Below are positions 17,014 through 26,214 of a stretch of DNA of 64,000 nt, in pieces (the stretch's first letter is position 1; each line of letters opens with the position of its first letter). The position numbers and the translations under genes are program-made. The DNA is from an uncultured Clostridia bacterium (GTDB lineage Bacteria > Bacillota > Clostridia > Lachnospirales > Lachnospiraceae): assembly GCA_937895705.1 (NCBI GenBank), contig CALBKM010000045.1, positions 1 to 64,000 on the forward strand, given 5' to 3'. The notes under the pieces were generated by a model, which worked only from the letters and a program-made list of their open reading frames with translations, was not told where the DNA came from and did not search any database.

Positions 17014-17733
17014 TCAAAAAGCCTCATCTTTCTCCTCATAATAATCAAGCCTGTAGCTGTTAAGTTCCTTTCGCACTGCTCTCCAATTTTTCATATATAA
17101 ATCCATACACCAAACAAATCTCGGACCATGTGTAGGATCCACCAAATGTAACAGTTCATGCAAAATCACATACTCTAAACATTCTATCGGTTTCTGTACT
17201 AATTGTAAGTTAAACCATAAGCGACGTTTATTTACATTACACGTCCCCCATCTTGTCGTCATATATTTAGTTTGCCATAAATCACAGTAAAGCCCAGTAA
17301 TCTTCTCCCACTTTGGAAGGAGTCGTTCTATCTCCTTTTTTAATATCAACCGATATTGTTCACGAACATAGGCTTCTCTTTGTTTAATTGTACTATTCTC
17401 TCTCATTGAAAGAATTACTTTATTCCCTTGTATATCAAAACTATTTCTTTGAGAATTTGGAATAAAATTCAAAAAATACTGTTTGCCCCATATATATATT
17501 GTTTCACCACTGACATATTGACGCTTGTCTTCTCTAGGTTGTTGCTGATATTTTTCAATCTGCTTTTTTATCCAGCTGAGATTGGTTCGCGCATACACCT
17601 CAATAGCCTTATCGTCCATGGAAGACGGCGCTGAAATAACAACATGACCATCCGGCGGTTTAACCTGAAGGTGCATATTCTTAATATTCTTTTTTTGAAT
17701 ATCAATCGGTATGCCCGAAATCACAATTCTCAT
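17014..17733 (-). CDS. YgjP-like (DUF45) zinc metallopeptidase
   Basis: The 239-residue protein has the zinc motif HELLH at 192-196, a third ligand His in DPTHGPRF near 202, and the family motif RWGTCN near 161-166. It begins 3 bp after the hsdR stop and is the last gene of the type I R-M operon. YgjP-like proteases commonly neighbour hsdR; a role in controlling restriction-subunit turnover is plausible but unproven. The start at 17733 follows GGAGGAATACTAACAT. Confidence 0.88.
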   Translation of the reverse strand: MRIVISGIPIDIQKKNIKNMHLQVKPPDGHVVISAPSSMDDKAIEVYARTNLSWIKKQIEKYQQQPREDKRQYVSGETIYIWGKQYFLNFIPNSQRNSFDIQGNKVILSMRENSTIKQREAYVREQYRLILKKEIERLLPKWEKITGLYCDLWQTKYMTTRWGTCNVNKRRLWFNLQLVQKPIECLEYVILHELLHLVDPTHGPRFVWCMDLYMKNWRAVRKELNSYRLDYYEEKDEAF

Positions 17734-17736
17734 ATG

Positions 17737-20700
17737 TTAGTATTCCTCCTGCTTCTCAATGATTTTAAATAGACGCTCTACTGTAGCATCGTCATTGAGA
17801 ATTGCAAATAATGCCCTCTTGATTCTATTCTCTTTTATAGAATCCCCACGGAATCCACTCATCTTACTACTCATAACAGCCTTGTGAAGTTTGAGTGCTA
17901 ACTCTTCATCCTCACCCACGTTATCATAAATGGCCTGCATTGCTTTGCTCTTTCTGATGCTTTCCGGGTAGTCTTCATTCTTTTCCGGATGTTCGACATT
18001 TTTTGCTAATTTAATGTATTCCTCAAGAAGTTCCTTATAAGACAAAACTCCCTGTTGCCTATCTTGAATTAATTTTTCCAAGATAGCAGACATCTTCTCA
18101 TAATACTTCGGATTCACCGTAATTTTTTCAACCATCTTACGACGAATATTGTTTTCAATAGCTTCTGCAGCACCTTCTTTTTGACCTGATGAACTATCCT
18201 CATCCGACATTGTTTCTCCTTGGTCTGAAACAAAATCAAGAAGAGTCAAATCATCAAATTCTCCTATTTTGATGCTATCGGAAGCTACAATATAATTATC
18301 TATAAGTTTTCGCATATCAGGCTCATATGCCTTAAAGTCTAAGAAGTCGCCACTCTTATTTCCAATCGTTTGCTTCAACTCAATATAAAAATGAACCTTA
18401 TCTTCGTACTCCTTAAGTTCCGTTGCACTACATATATCTGCCATATATTGCTTTGCCTCTGCAAAGGCTCTAACTAAACGGCTTACAAGTTTATAAAGTT
18501 TTTCACGCAGGCGAGCATAGATTTCGTCCATATCTTCGCTCATTCCGGAAACTCCACAGAAATAATGTAAATACTGCAAATCTTCCCTCGGAGTCTCAAC
18601 ACCTTCACAAAGTTCTTCCAATTCTTCATAAACTTCTTTAAAATGCTTAATAGCTTCTCCACTTCTATCCTTGATAAGCCCATCTACATCTTCCGGATCG
18701 TAATTTTCAAATGCGCCTGATGTATACTTATCCATAGCATTCTTCAAATCCCCAAAAAGCTGTTTGTAGTCAACAATGTATCCAAATTCCTTTGTATCCC
18801 CATCCAACCTATTTACACGACAAATTGCTTGGAATAGTCCGTGGTCTTGCATACCTTTATCAATGTACAAATAAGTACACGGAGGCGCATCGAACCCTGT
18901 AAGGAGTTTATCGACAACGATAAGCAATTTCATATTCGCTGGCTGATTAATGAACTTATCCTTTACGTCTTTTTCAAAATCTTCAACTTTCTTTTGAATT
19001 GACACTTTTTCCGGAAGATTATCCGGATCGAAACCTAACATACGAAGATAGATTTCATATTTTTCAAACGTTTCTGTTTCGTCTTCAGCACTTACCGTAT
19101 CGGTTCTGAGGTCTCCTGCCTGCGGTGTATAAGAAGAAATAATCGCACACTTCTTAAATCCACGTTGCTGGAAAATTTCATAATACTTGCAAGCAGTATA
19201 AATAGAATCTGCTACAAGAATAGCATTTCCATTTCCATCCATAAGGCGAGGTTTTAAATCAAAATCTTGAATGATATCCCAAGCTACGCGTTCTAATCTC
19301 GAACGAGAGCTATAAATCTTCTGCATACTAGCCCATTTTTCTTTTAGTTTTGCCTTTGCCCTATCAGAAAGAGTACGAGTTTTCACATCAAACCACTGGT
19401 CGATTCTGTCGTGTGCAGAAATATCCTGTGGAATATCACGATACTCATATCTCAAATCCAGTACAACCCCGTCTCGCACAGCTTCATTGTACTTATAGCT
19501 GTGAATATATGTCCCAAACACCTCAATACTTGTTTTCTTGTCTTTTTTCAAAAGCGGAGTCCCTGTAAAACCGATAAATATAGCATTCGGCATAATTGCT
19601 TGCATTGCGGCATGCAACTTACCAGATTGAGTTCTGTGGCATTCATCTACAAAAACATAAATTTTTCCTTTAGCCTCAAAATCTGCCGGCAACGCTTTTT
19701 TCAATTCATCAATATATTTATCGTAATCGGCTTCTGTTGCTTCACCACCACGTCTACCAAACTTATGAACCAGTGAACACAACAACGAATTGTCGTATGA
19801 GTTCAGCTTGTGAAGAAGGTCATCGCAACTCTTCGTTCTGGTGATTTCTGCATTAACGCCAATATAGGTTTTCTCAACCTGTTCGTCCAATTCATCACGG
19901 TCAGTAACAATAAGAACACGGGCATTTTCATCTTCACCGTTCGCAAGAATCCACTTCGACAGCCATACCATAGTAAGCGTTTTCCCACTACCTTGAGTAT
20001 GCCATATAATGCCACCACGCTGCTTCGCAAGCCTGTTTTGTGTACGTTTGATACCATAATACTGATTATAACGGCAGACTTTTTTGATGCCTTTATCAAA
20101 TACAACAAAATTTTCTACAAGGTCAATAAAACGCTTTTTATCAAACATCTGATAAATCTGCTGCAACAACAAATTATCAAGACGCTCACAATACGCCATT
20201 ATTCGAGCATCCTCTGGGTCACGCTCGTCCTCATTTTCATGGAAACCATCCGGTTTCCATTCCATATAATATTTTTCTCCGGTCAGTATAGTTCCATAAC
20301 GCAATCCTTCTGTTTCATTACCAGCCATACAAAACTGCATGGTAGTGAAAAATGGTGCAATAAAACCATCCTTCTGATTCGTCAAATTCTGACGAATACC
20401 ATTAGAAACGGAAACACTACTTTTCTTCAGTTCGATAACAGCCATTGCAATACCATTTACATATATTACAAGGTCAGGTCTCTTTTCCTGACGATCAACA
20501 ACTGTAACTTCTTCTGCAATAGCGAAATCATTGTTTGTAGGTTCTTTGACATCCATAAAATAAACTGTTTTAGGTGCACTTTCCGGTGTTTCCTTTACCT
20601 TAGCACCATACTTCAACAGTCTATAAACATTCTGGTTTGCATCATACAAACCATGCGTCATATCACCCGCCGCTTTCACCAACTGTGTAACAGCCCCGTC

Positions 20701-20877
20701 TATCAGCTTTTTACTGTAACCGCTAAGGCGCAGGTACGCACGTAGACGGTCTTCACGGATATTCTTATTTGCAACATCTTTCAAATTGCCTAAATATTCA
20801 TAATCAAGGATATTATTATCCTTAAAGAAGCTAATCACACGGTCTTGGGTTGCTCTTTCGTTTTCTCCAATACTCAT
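17737..20877 (-). CDS. hsdR: Type I restriction enzyme, R subunit (HsdR)
   Basis: The protein has 1046 residues. The N-terminal nuclease domain has the PD-(D/E)XK element RPDLVIYVNGIAMAVIELKK near residues 133-152. SF2 motor motifs follow: Walker A TQGSGKT near 292-298, DECHR (Walker B/DEAH-like), FTGTP (motif III), and LLTGFDAP with QAICRVNR (motifs V-VI). The C-terminal helical region docks on the methylase. It translocates and cleaves unmodified DNA in complex with HsdM and HsdS. It lies 14 bp after hsdS with GGAGGAATGTACGC in front. All motifs appear intact. Confidence 0.95.
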   Translation of the reverse strand: MSIGENERATQDRVISFFKDNNILDYEYLGNLKDVANKNIREDRLRAYLRLSGYSKKLIDGAVTQLVKAAGDMTHGLYDANQNVYRLLKYGAKVKETPESAPKTVYFMDVKEPTNNDFAIAEEVTVVDRQEKRPDLVIYVNGIAMAVIELKKSSVSVSNGIRQNLTNQKDGFIAPFFTTMQFCMAGNETEGLRYGTILTGEKYYMEWKPDGFHENEDERDPEDARIMAYCERLDNLLLQQIYQMFDKKRFIDLVENFVVFDKGIKKVCRYNQYYGIKRTQNRLAKQRGGIIWHTQGSGKTLTMVWLSKWILANGEDENARVLIVTDRDELDEQVEKTYIGVNAEITRTKSCDDLLHKLNSYDNSLLCSLVHKFGRRGGEATEADYDKYIDELKKALPADFEAKGKIYVFVDECHRTQSGKLHAAMQAIMPNAIFIGFTGTPLLKKDKKTSIEVFGTYIHSYKYNEAVRDGVVLDLRYEYRDIPQDISAHDRIDQWFDVKTRTLSDRAKAKLKEKWASMQKIYSSRSRLERVAWDIIQDFDLKPRLMDGNGNAILVADSIYTACKYYEIFQQRGFKKCAIISSYTPQAGDLRTDTVSAEDETETFEKYEIYLRMLGFDPDNLPEKVSIQKKVEDFEKDVKDKFINQPANMKLLIVVDKLLTGFDAPPCTYLYIDKGMQDHGLFQAICRVNRLDGDTKEFGYIVDYKQLFGDLKNAMDKYTSGAFENYDPEDVDGLIKDRSGEAIKHFKEVYEELEELCEGVETPREDLQYLHYFCGVSGMSEDMDEIYARLREKLYKLVSRLVRAFAEAKQYMADICSATELKEYEDKVHFYIELKQTIGNKSGDFLDFKAYEPDMRKLIDNYIVASDSIKIGEFDDLTLLDFVSDQGETMSDEDSSSGQKEGAAEAIENNIRRKMVEKITVNPKYYEKMSAILEKLIQDRQQGVLSYKELLEEYIKLAKNVEHPEKNEDYPESIRKSKAMQAIYDNVGEDEELALKLHKAVMSSKMSGFRGDSIKENRIKRALFAILNDDATVERLFKIIEKQEEY

Positions 20878-20891
20878 GCGTACATTCCTCC

Positions 20892-22163
20892 TTAAACTAA
20901 TCGTATTTTTCCTGAAATCAAATCATTAATTGTACCTTTTTTTATATTACACATTTTAGCAATATTTTCAGATATTAATCTAATTTCTTCATCCATATCA
21001 GTCAATATTGCAGCTATCATTTTCTGCTCCTCAAGGTCATGCGGTATAAAGACTTCAAACTCTTCAATCAATTTCTTTGTTAAGCCACCGCGACCTCCAC
21101 CACCTGACGAAAGTTCTCTTAGCTGCTCGTATTTAGTATCCATCAAATAATAGAGATACTTTGAATCAAAAATTTTGTCATTAGGATAAATAGCTGCAAT
21201 TGACTGATTAGTACATAGTTCAAATGTATTGTATGCTGCTGTCCCTCTTGTTTTTCCCTGTCCTGCCAAGCCAATTAACACACTATATGCTGGAATCCAA
21301 TGTGTACTAGAATTTGCCAATCCCATTTCAGTAATTCTGCCTTCTACATTGTTCACAATTTTAAGATTTAGTTCTCCAGAGTTCATCCATGGAATATCGC
21401 CGTTCCAATAGTCTTCATTAGACGTGCTTGGGGTGCCGCCAGATGAAACCTTTGTCATCGCCCCAATCTTTCTTGTTACCCATTTTTGCGTATACCCTTT
21501 GAGACGTGAATTCCCAGACACCAGCATCTGTATCAATCCATTCTTCACTAATTTCTTTTTAGATAGCAATCTATTTTTTTGAAATATTTCTGTATCTATA
21601 TCATTTAAAACTTCAACTATTTTCGCCTGTTCCTCCTTTGGTGGAATAAGAATTAATGTCTCCGCTATTGCGCTTTTAGAAATAGAAGAAACTTTAATCC
21701 CAGTAATATATGGTATTAATTGGTCGTGATACATATCTGAATTCATATAATATCCTAACCAACCAGGTACAAAATCTCCTTTTTTTACTCGACAAGGAAT
21801 TGTATGAAGACCTGACACTAGTTTCCCTTCTCCAAGACCTTGAATCTCCGTTGCCTTACCTACAGCTTCATCTTCCGCCGTATCAGCAATAATTAAATCC
21901 CCCTCTTGTAATAATTGTGTTGAGGATGATAACAAAGACAAATCATTTATATACGGTATTTCCTCTTCGCTACATTTCAACAATTCTGAAAATTGCGTGA
22001 GGATATCTCCATAATGTATGTTTCTTACTTCGCCACCTCGATTATTCAAATTTTCTCGTGACAATGTATTATTGGAAAGTATCTTAAAAGTCTCTTCAAA
22101 TGTTTGAACTTCCCAATCAACAGGTATATCGCCAATTTCCGTATGTTTCAACTCTCTTACCAT
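20892..22163 (-). CDS. hsdS: Type I restriction enzyme, specificity subunit (HsdS)
   Basis: The 423-residue protein has the standard two-half layout. Target recognition domain 1 spans about 1-160 and the first spacer helix contains PPKEEQAKIVEVLNDIDTEI. TRD2 spans about 215-370 (SGGTPSTSNEDYWNGDIPWM is a common TRD opening). The second spacer helix has LEEQKMIAAILTDMDEEI. It sets the bipartite DNA target, which I cannot deduce. Its start overlaps hsdM by 7 bp. There is only one hsdS and I see no inverted partial copy, so no phase-variable specificity is evident. Confidence 0.93.
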   Translation of the reverse strand: MVRELKHTEIGDIPVDWEVQTFEETFKILSNNTLSRENLNNRGGEVRNIHYGDILTQFSELLKCSEEEIPYINDLSLLSSSTQLLQEGDLIIADTAEDEAVGKATEIQGLGEGKLVSGLHTIPCRVKKGDFVPGWLGYYMNSDMYHDQLIPYITGIKVSSISKSAIAETLILIPPKEEQAKIVEVLNDIDTEIFQKNRLLSKKKLVKNGLIQMLVSGNSRLKGYTQKWVTRKIGAMTKVSSGGTPSTSNEDYWNGDIPWMNSGELNLKIVNNVEGRITEMGLANSSTHWIPAYSVLIGLAGQGKTRGTAAYNTFELCTNQSIAAIYPNDKIFDSKYLYYLMDTKYEQLRELSSGGGGRGGLTKKLIEEFEVFIPHDLEEQKMIAAILTDMDEEIRLISENIAKMCNIKKGTINDLISGKIRLV

Positions 22164-24826
22164 TTGAAGCCCATCCTTTCCAGATGTTTCTTCACCTTAG
22201 CCTCATAATCCGCTGTCTGCTTCATTAATTCAGGAAGCGTATCATCATATCTCTTTGAAAGCTCAATAATTCGGTCTGCCAGCTGATGAGAAATTGCTGT
22301 ATAAAGCTCATTTATACCTGTACCAATAGCATAATACCATTTTTTGTTTACAAGCAAATCCATGATTTCATCATCTGTTAGTGTGACATATCGTCCTTGT
22401 GCCTTTTCATCCAAATCCTTGTCCATCTCCTTGATAAGTTTTGTCGTTTCTTCAGATTTTCTGGCAAGTTCATATGCTTCTTTTAATTCAGCATATTCAT
22501 CAGCATACACCTCTGGTACCGGTGCCTTAGCACGTGCCATTGCGAGAGCATATACAACCGATGCTTTTGTCACAGTACCTTTATCAGTATAAGCAACTTC
22601 CAACATAGTGTGATCATTGATATATAACGTATAATCCTTCTTTTTCATTGAAGGAAGAAGTTTCTGCAATTCAAGTAGGCCGTCAATTAGCGGAGTATGA
22701 ACATTACCCATAATTGCATCCATCTTCTCTTGCACATCCTTACTCTTTACCTTACAGCCTTCAGCAACTTCAGATAGCGTAGAGTCTTCCGCAGATTCTT
22801 CAATCAAAGACATAAGGCGTGAATCCGTTTCTGCAACAAATTCAACGAGGTCATCAATAGCTTTCTTTTCTTCCGGGAACAATTCAGAAATAATTATTGA
22901 CTTCGGAATCAATTTCCCTTCCCAACCGACCACTTTATATTCTGCATTTCCGTTTGCATCTGTTTTCTTAGTTTCCTTCTTAATATCTTCAATTTCTCTA
23001 GACACACCATAACCATTATCTTCTGAAATAATCAAAGATACATCATCGCCAAGAATTTGATTCCAATATACGAGCAGCACCTGATACACGTCGTATTTGT
23101 TTATAAGCGTAAGCCTTTCAAATTCTTTCAATATAGCCTGTGCAAGCTCAACTATAAGTTCTTTTGCAGATGTGCCTGCATTTAAATTTTTGAGCTTATT
23201 ATCAGCATAATTTTTCCACTGTACAAAAGCTTCGTCTATCATTTCGCCGTATGCTACAAATTCAGCATTTGAATAAGTTGTCTGGCGGATAACACCATTT
23301 TCAACTTTCAGCTTATAATAACCTTCGCTAAACACACCCAACAACTCATCCTTCAATGTTGGGAAAGATGTCCAAAAACGTTTCAGAGCATCAATATCTG
23401 CAGCAGGAATTCCACCATGTATGTGAGCGTAAATATTCTGAATATCCTCTGGTTCAGAAGAATCAATATAACGAGAAATGCTCAGATTATATGCATTCTT
23501 TTCTTTAATTTCTTTATTCGGCACAAAACGGGCATACTTCACATCCGTTGTGATCTCTTCGTTAAACGTTGTAACGATGCGATAGATATCCTGCTCACGA
23601 AGTCTATTCTTGCTACCTTCCTTGACATACCCTTTACTTGCATCAATCATAAATATTCCAGCACGGTTCTCCGCACCTTCTTTATCAATGATTATAATAC
23701 AAGCCGGAATACATGTTCCATAGAATAGGTTAGGAGGTAGGCTGATAATTCCCTTAATCCACCCTTTATCAACAATAGCTTGTCTGATGGTTCCTTCTGA
23801 ATTGCCACGTGACAAAACTCCATGAGGAAGAATTACTGCTGCCTTACCTGTAGATTTAAGTGTTTTCAGGATATGCATCAACCATGCATAGTCACCATTC
23901 TTTTCTGGCGGCCTATCTCCGTAACCGGTAAATCTACCATATTCTTTTAAGCCATCAGACCAATTCTTCAAAGAAAATGGCGGATTAGCTACGATATAAT
24001 CAAAGCGCTCCAATTCTGAAGCATCATCTATTCTTGTAAAGTGTGGTTCTGAAAACGTATTGCCGGCTCTAATAACTGCAGCTTTGTTATGAAGCACGGC
24101 GTTCATTTTTGCAAGGCCAGCCGTTGCAACTTCTTTCTCCTGACCATAACCAGAAATTTCAAACGGAGCCTCTGACAATGCTCTAATCAATAACGAACCA
24201 CTACCACAAGCAGGGTCACATATTGTTGCATTATGGTCTGTACATTTATCAATACCTATAACCTTTGCTAAGATACGTGACACTTCAGCAGGGGTATAAA
24301 ATTGCCCCTTACTCTTACCACTTTCTGTAGCAAAATTCCTCATCAAATATTCATAAGCATCACCGATAATATCATCGCCTTCTGCTTTATTTTTAGAAAA
24401 ATCCAACTCTGGACGCTGAAAAATTGCGATAAGTTTAGTGAGTTTGTCCACCATTTCTTGTCCCTTACCAATTTTCGCCTCATCATTAAAATGTGCAATA
24501 TCAATAACACCCTTAAGACTTTCATTTACTTCAGCTAAACGGGCGATAACTTTATCAATACCCTCACCAATATTCTTTTTGTTTTTTAAAGCTATAAAAT
24601 CATCAAAAGAGCACCCCGTTCTCTTTTCAGGGTCTGGATTCGGGTCATGTGCCTTATCGAAAACGGTCAAATCTCCGTATTTTTGTCCTTTGTATTTATC
24701 TGTTACATACTTCATAAACAATAGTGTTAGTATGTAGTCTTTGTACTGAGATGCATCCATACCTCCACGTAACGCATCGCAACTCGCCCATAGAGAACTG
24801 TATAGTTCTGTCTTTTTTACTGCCAT
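22157..24826 (-). CDS. hsdM: Type I restriction enzyme, methylase subunit (HsdM), long form
   Basis: The protein has 889 residues. The HsdM N-terminal helical domain (SLWASCDALRGGMDASQYKDY) is followed by an N6-adenine methylase: SAM motif DPACGSGS near 203-210 and catalytic NPPF near 281-284. It is much longer than the usual ~500 residues. The extra C-terminal ~370 residues are charged and probably helical, with a repeated DDxxxL pattern (LTDDEIMDLL); I do not recognise a domain there. It methylates host DNA with HsdS and completes the restriction complex with HsdR. First gene of the operon; the ATG follows AAGAGGCAGTTGAC. Confidence 0.93.
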   Translation of the reverse strand: MAVKKTELYSSLWASCDALRGGMDASQYKDYILTLLFMKYVTDKYKGQKYGDLTVFDKAHDPNPDPEKRTGCSFDDFIALKNKKNIGEGIDKVIARLAEVNESLKGVIDIAHFNDEAKIGKGQEMVDKLTKLIAIFQRPELDFSKNKAEGDDIIGDAYEYLMRNFATESGKSKGQFYTPAEVSRILAKVIGIDKCTDHNATICDPACGSGSLLIRALSEAPFEISGYGQEKEVATAGLAKMNAVLHNKAAVIRAGNTFSEPHFTRIDDASELERFDYIVANPPFSLKNWSDGLKEYGRFTGYGDRPPEKNGDYAWLMHILKTLKSTGKAAVILPHGVLSRGNSEGTIRQAIVDKGWIKGIISLPPNLFYGTCIPACIIIIDKEGAENRAGIFMIDASKGYVKEGSKNRLREQDIYRIVTTFNEEITTDVKYARFVPNKEIKEKNAYNLSISRYIDSSEPEDIQNIYAHIHGGIPAADIDALKRFWTSFPTLKDELLGVFSEGYYKLKVENGVIRQTTYSNAEFVAYGEMIDEAFVQWKNYADNKLKNLNAGTSAKELIVELAQAILKEFERLTLINKYDVYQVLLVYWNQILGDDVSLIISEDNGYGVSREIEDIKKETKKTDANGNAEYKVVGWEGKLIPKSIIISELFPEEKKAIDDLVEFVAETDSRLMSLIEESAEDSTLSEVAEGCKVKSKDVQEKMDAIMGNVHTPLIDGLLELQKLLPSMKKKDYTLYINDHTMLEVAYTDKGTVTKASVVYALAMARAKAPVPEVYADEYAELKEAYELARKSEETTKLIKEMDKDLDEKAQGRYVTLTDDEIMDLLVNKKWYYAIGTGINELYTAISHQLADRIIELSKRYDDTLPELMKQTADYEAKVKKHLERMGFKW

Positions 24827-25138
24827 GTCAACTGCCTCTTTTCATGTTATTCTAACCGTAAATATAATAAGCCAAAGGTCTCAATAAGAATTTAAATTTT
24901 CAATACTCGTTTTTCAACCATTCATTTTTTATCTCATTACATCCTATCATATTATATCGCTTTTTAGGTACAAACGCAAACACTTTACAGCTTTTTCAAG
25001 AAAACGCATATCACTCATTTCTCTCCTTCAGCCCATGATTCCATAATAAAGGATGTCTCAAACATCAAGGATTTCCTTAATATCTGAGACACCCTCCTCA
25101 TACTATATTTGAGAAATACATTGCATTTTAACTGATTA
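24827..25138. other. AT-rich gene-free spacer between the two defence operons
   Basis: About 310 bp with no credible reading frame. It should hold the hsdM promoter on the right side of the methylase gene (a weak TAGAAT -10 candidate near 24855) and the terminator of the upstream operon at 25051-25094. Confidence 0.6.
25051..25094 (-). terminator. Terminator of the AlbA/HEPN/nuclease operon
   Basis: On the minus strand, GGGTGTCTCA pairs with TGAGACATCC around a loop with a further small stem, followed by TTTATT. It lies about 45 bp after the nuclease gene stop codon. Confidence 0.75.
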
Positions 25139-26179
25139 TCAACGTCCCCTTAACTGATTTCTTGCATCTTCTATAAACCTCTCTGATAAATAAATCGTTC
25201 TCACACTTCCCTCACAATTCGGTACTGATTCAAACAGAATTATTTTTGAAAAATAACTCTGTTTAATCTGTAATGCAGCCTCTCGTCTTTCAGCCATCGA
25301 CTCAATCCATTCCTTGTATATCTCTTTGGGCAACTCAAATAAATAGCTCTGATCTCCATCAATCAGTTCCCACGAAGATGAGTTGTGATTCCAATATATC
25401 TTAAAACCATCACCATACTGTTCGTTCTCCAGCATCCTATTCCTCGAGCTATGCCTCTGTTCTCCGGTTCTTATCAAAAAAATGATGGTTCCATTTTCTA
25501 ACAACCCAACTAATATTTTATCTCTAAACATTTCAACATTTTCAAGAAAAGACCTCATTTCTTCACTAAAGCCAAAACATTGAACATCATAATATGTATC
25601 ACTTTGAACACTTCGTAAACAACTCAAGACATTACCTGCAAATACCTCATCCCCTATTGATCTTTCTTCAATCAAATTTATACACTCACGAATTGCATCA
25701 AACAATGCGCTTTCCGAAAAAGAAATTAACGGTATTTTATGTGCTTGCGCATATGGAATTGCCGTTGACTTATACCCATTTAGCGATGCTACCGCCACTT
25801 GATAATTATATCTTTTCATCGGATAAAAAGTTGGATTAGTAGTGCGTTGACTTTGTCTATTTCTTAAAATTTCCTCTGTTACAATATCAAATCGGTTTAT
25901 ATCTTCACGTAAACCAAAAGCATTACGAATCACAGGTAAGCCAATTGTGTCGCTATAACATTTACATTCTACTAATAACCTCGTAGAGAAATAGAATGGT
26001 GTCTGAAATGGGGGTTCCAACAAAACATCTGCATTATGAGCCTGTCCTAACCCTTGGACCATTGTCCCCGGGTTCCCATCAAAAACCAGCAACCCATCTT
26101 TCACGACCGGCTTAAACCCGCAGAACATCAACAACCTACTAACAAAGAATTCAAATAATTTTCCTTTTACTGAAACCAT
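25139..26179 (-). CDS. PD-(D/E)XK (Mrr-like) restriction endonuclease-type protein
   Basis: The protein has 346 residues. The N-terminal half has a restriction-endonuclease-like core: AHNADVLL supplies the acidic metal ligand and RLLVECKCYSDTIGL the E-x-K, as in Mrr_cat nucleases acting on modified DNA. The C-terminal ~170 residues are unassigned and may recognise the target. I start at MVSVKGKL (26179) with AAAGGAGAAAATAAT in front; the longer frame overlaps the previous gene. It is the third gene of the AlbA_2/HEPN/nuclease operon and is as AT-rich as the others. Confidence 0.75.
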   Translation of the reverse strand: MVSVKGKLFEFFVSRLLMFCGFKPVVKDGLLVFDGNPGTMVQGLGQAHNADVLLEPPFQTPFYFSTRLLVECKCYSDTIGLPVIRNAFGLREDINRFDIVTEEILRNRQSQRTTNPTFYPMKRYNYQVAVASLNGYKSTAIPYAQAHKIPLISFSESALFDAIRECINLIEERSIGDEVFAGNVLSCLRSVQSDTYYDVQCFGFSEEMRSFLENVEMFRDKILVGLLENGTIIFLIRTGEQRHSSRNRMLENEQYGDGFKIYWNHNSSSWELIDGDQSYLFELPKEIYKEWIESMAERREAALQIKQSYFSKIILFESVPNCEGSVRTIYLSERFIEDARNQLRGR

Positions 26180-26214
26180 ATTATTTTCTCCTTTCTGACT
26201 ATCCCATGTATATA

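Noticed and set aside
20892..22163. Phase-variable hsdS shuffling
   Set aside because: There is a single hsdS, no invertase gene and no inverted partial hsdS copy within the window.
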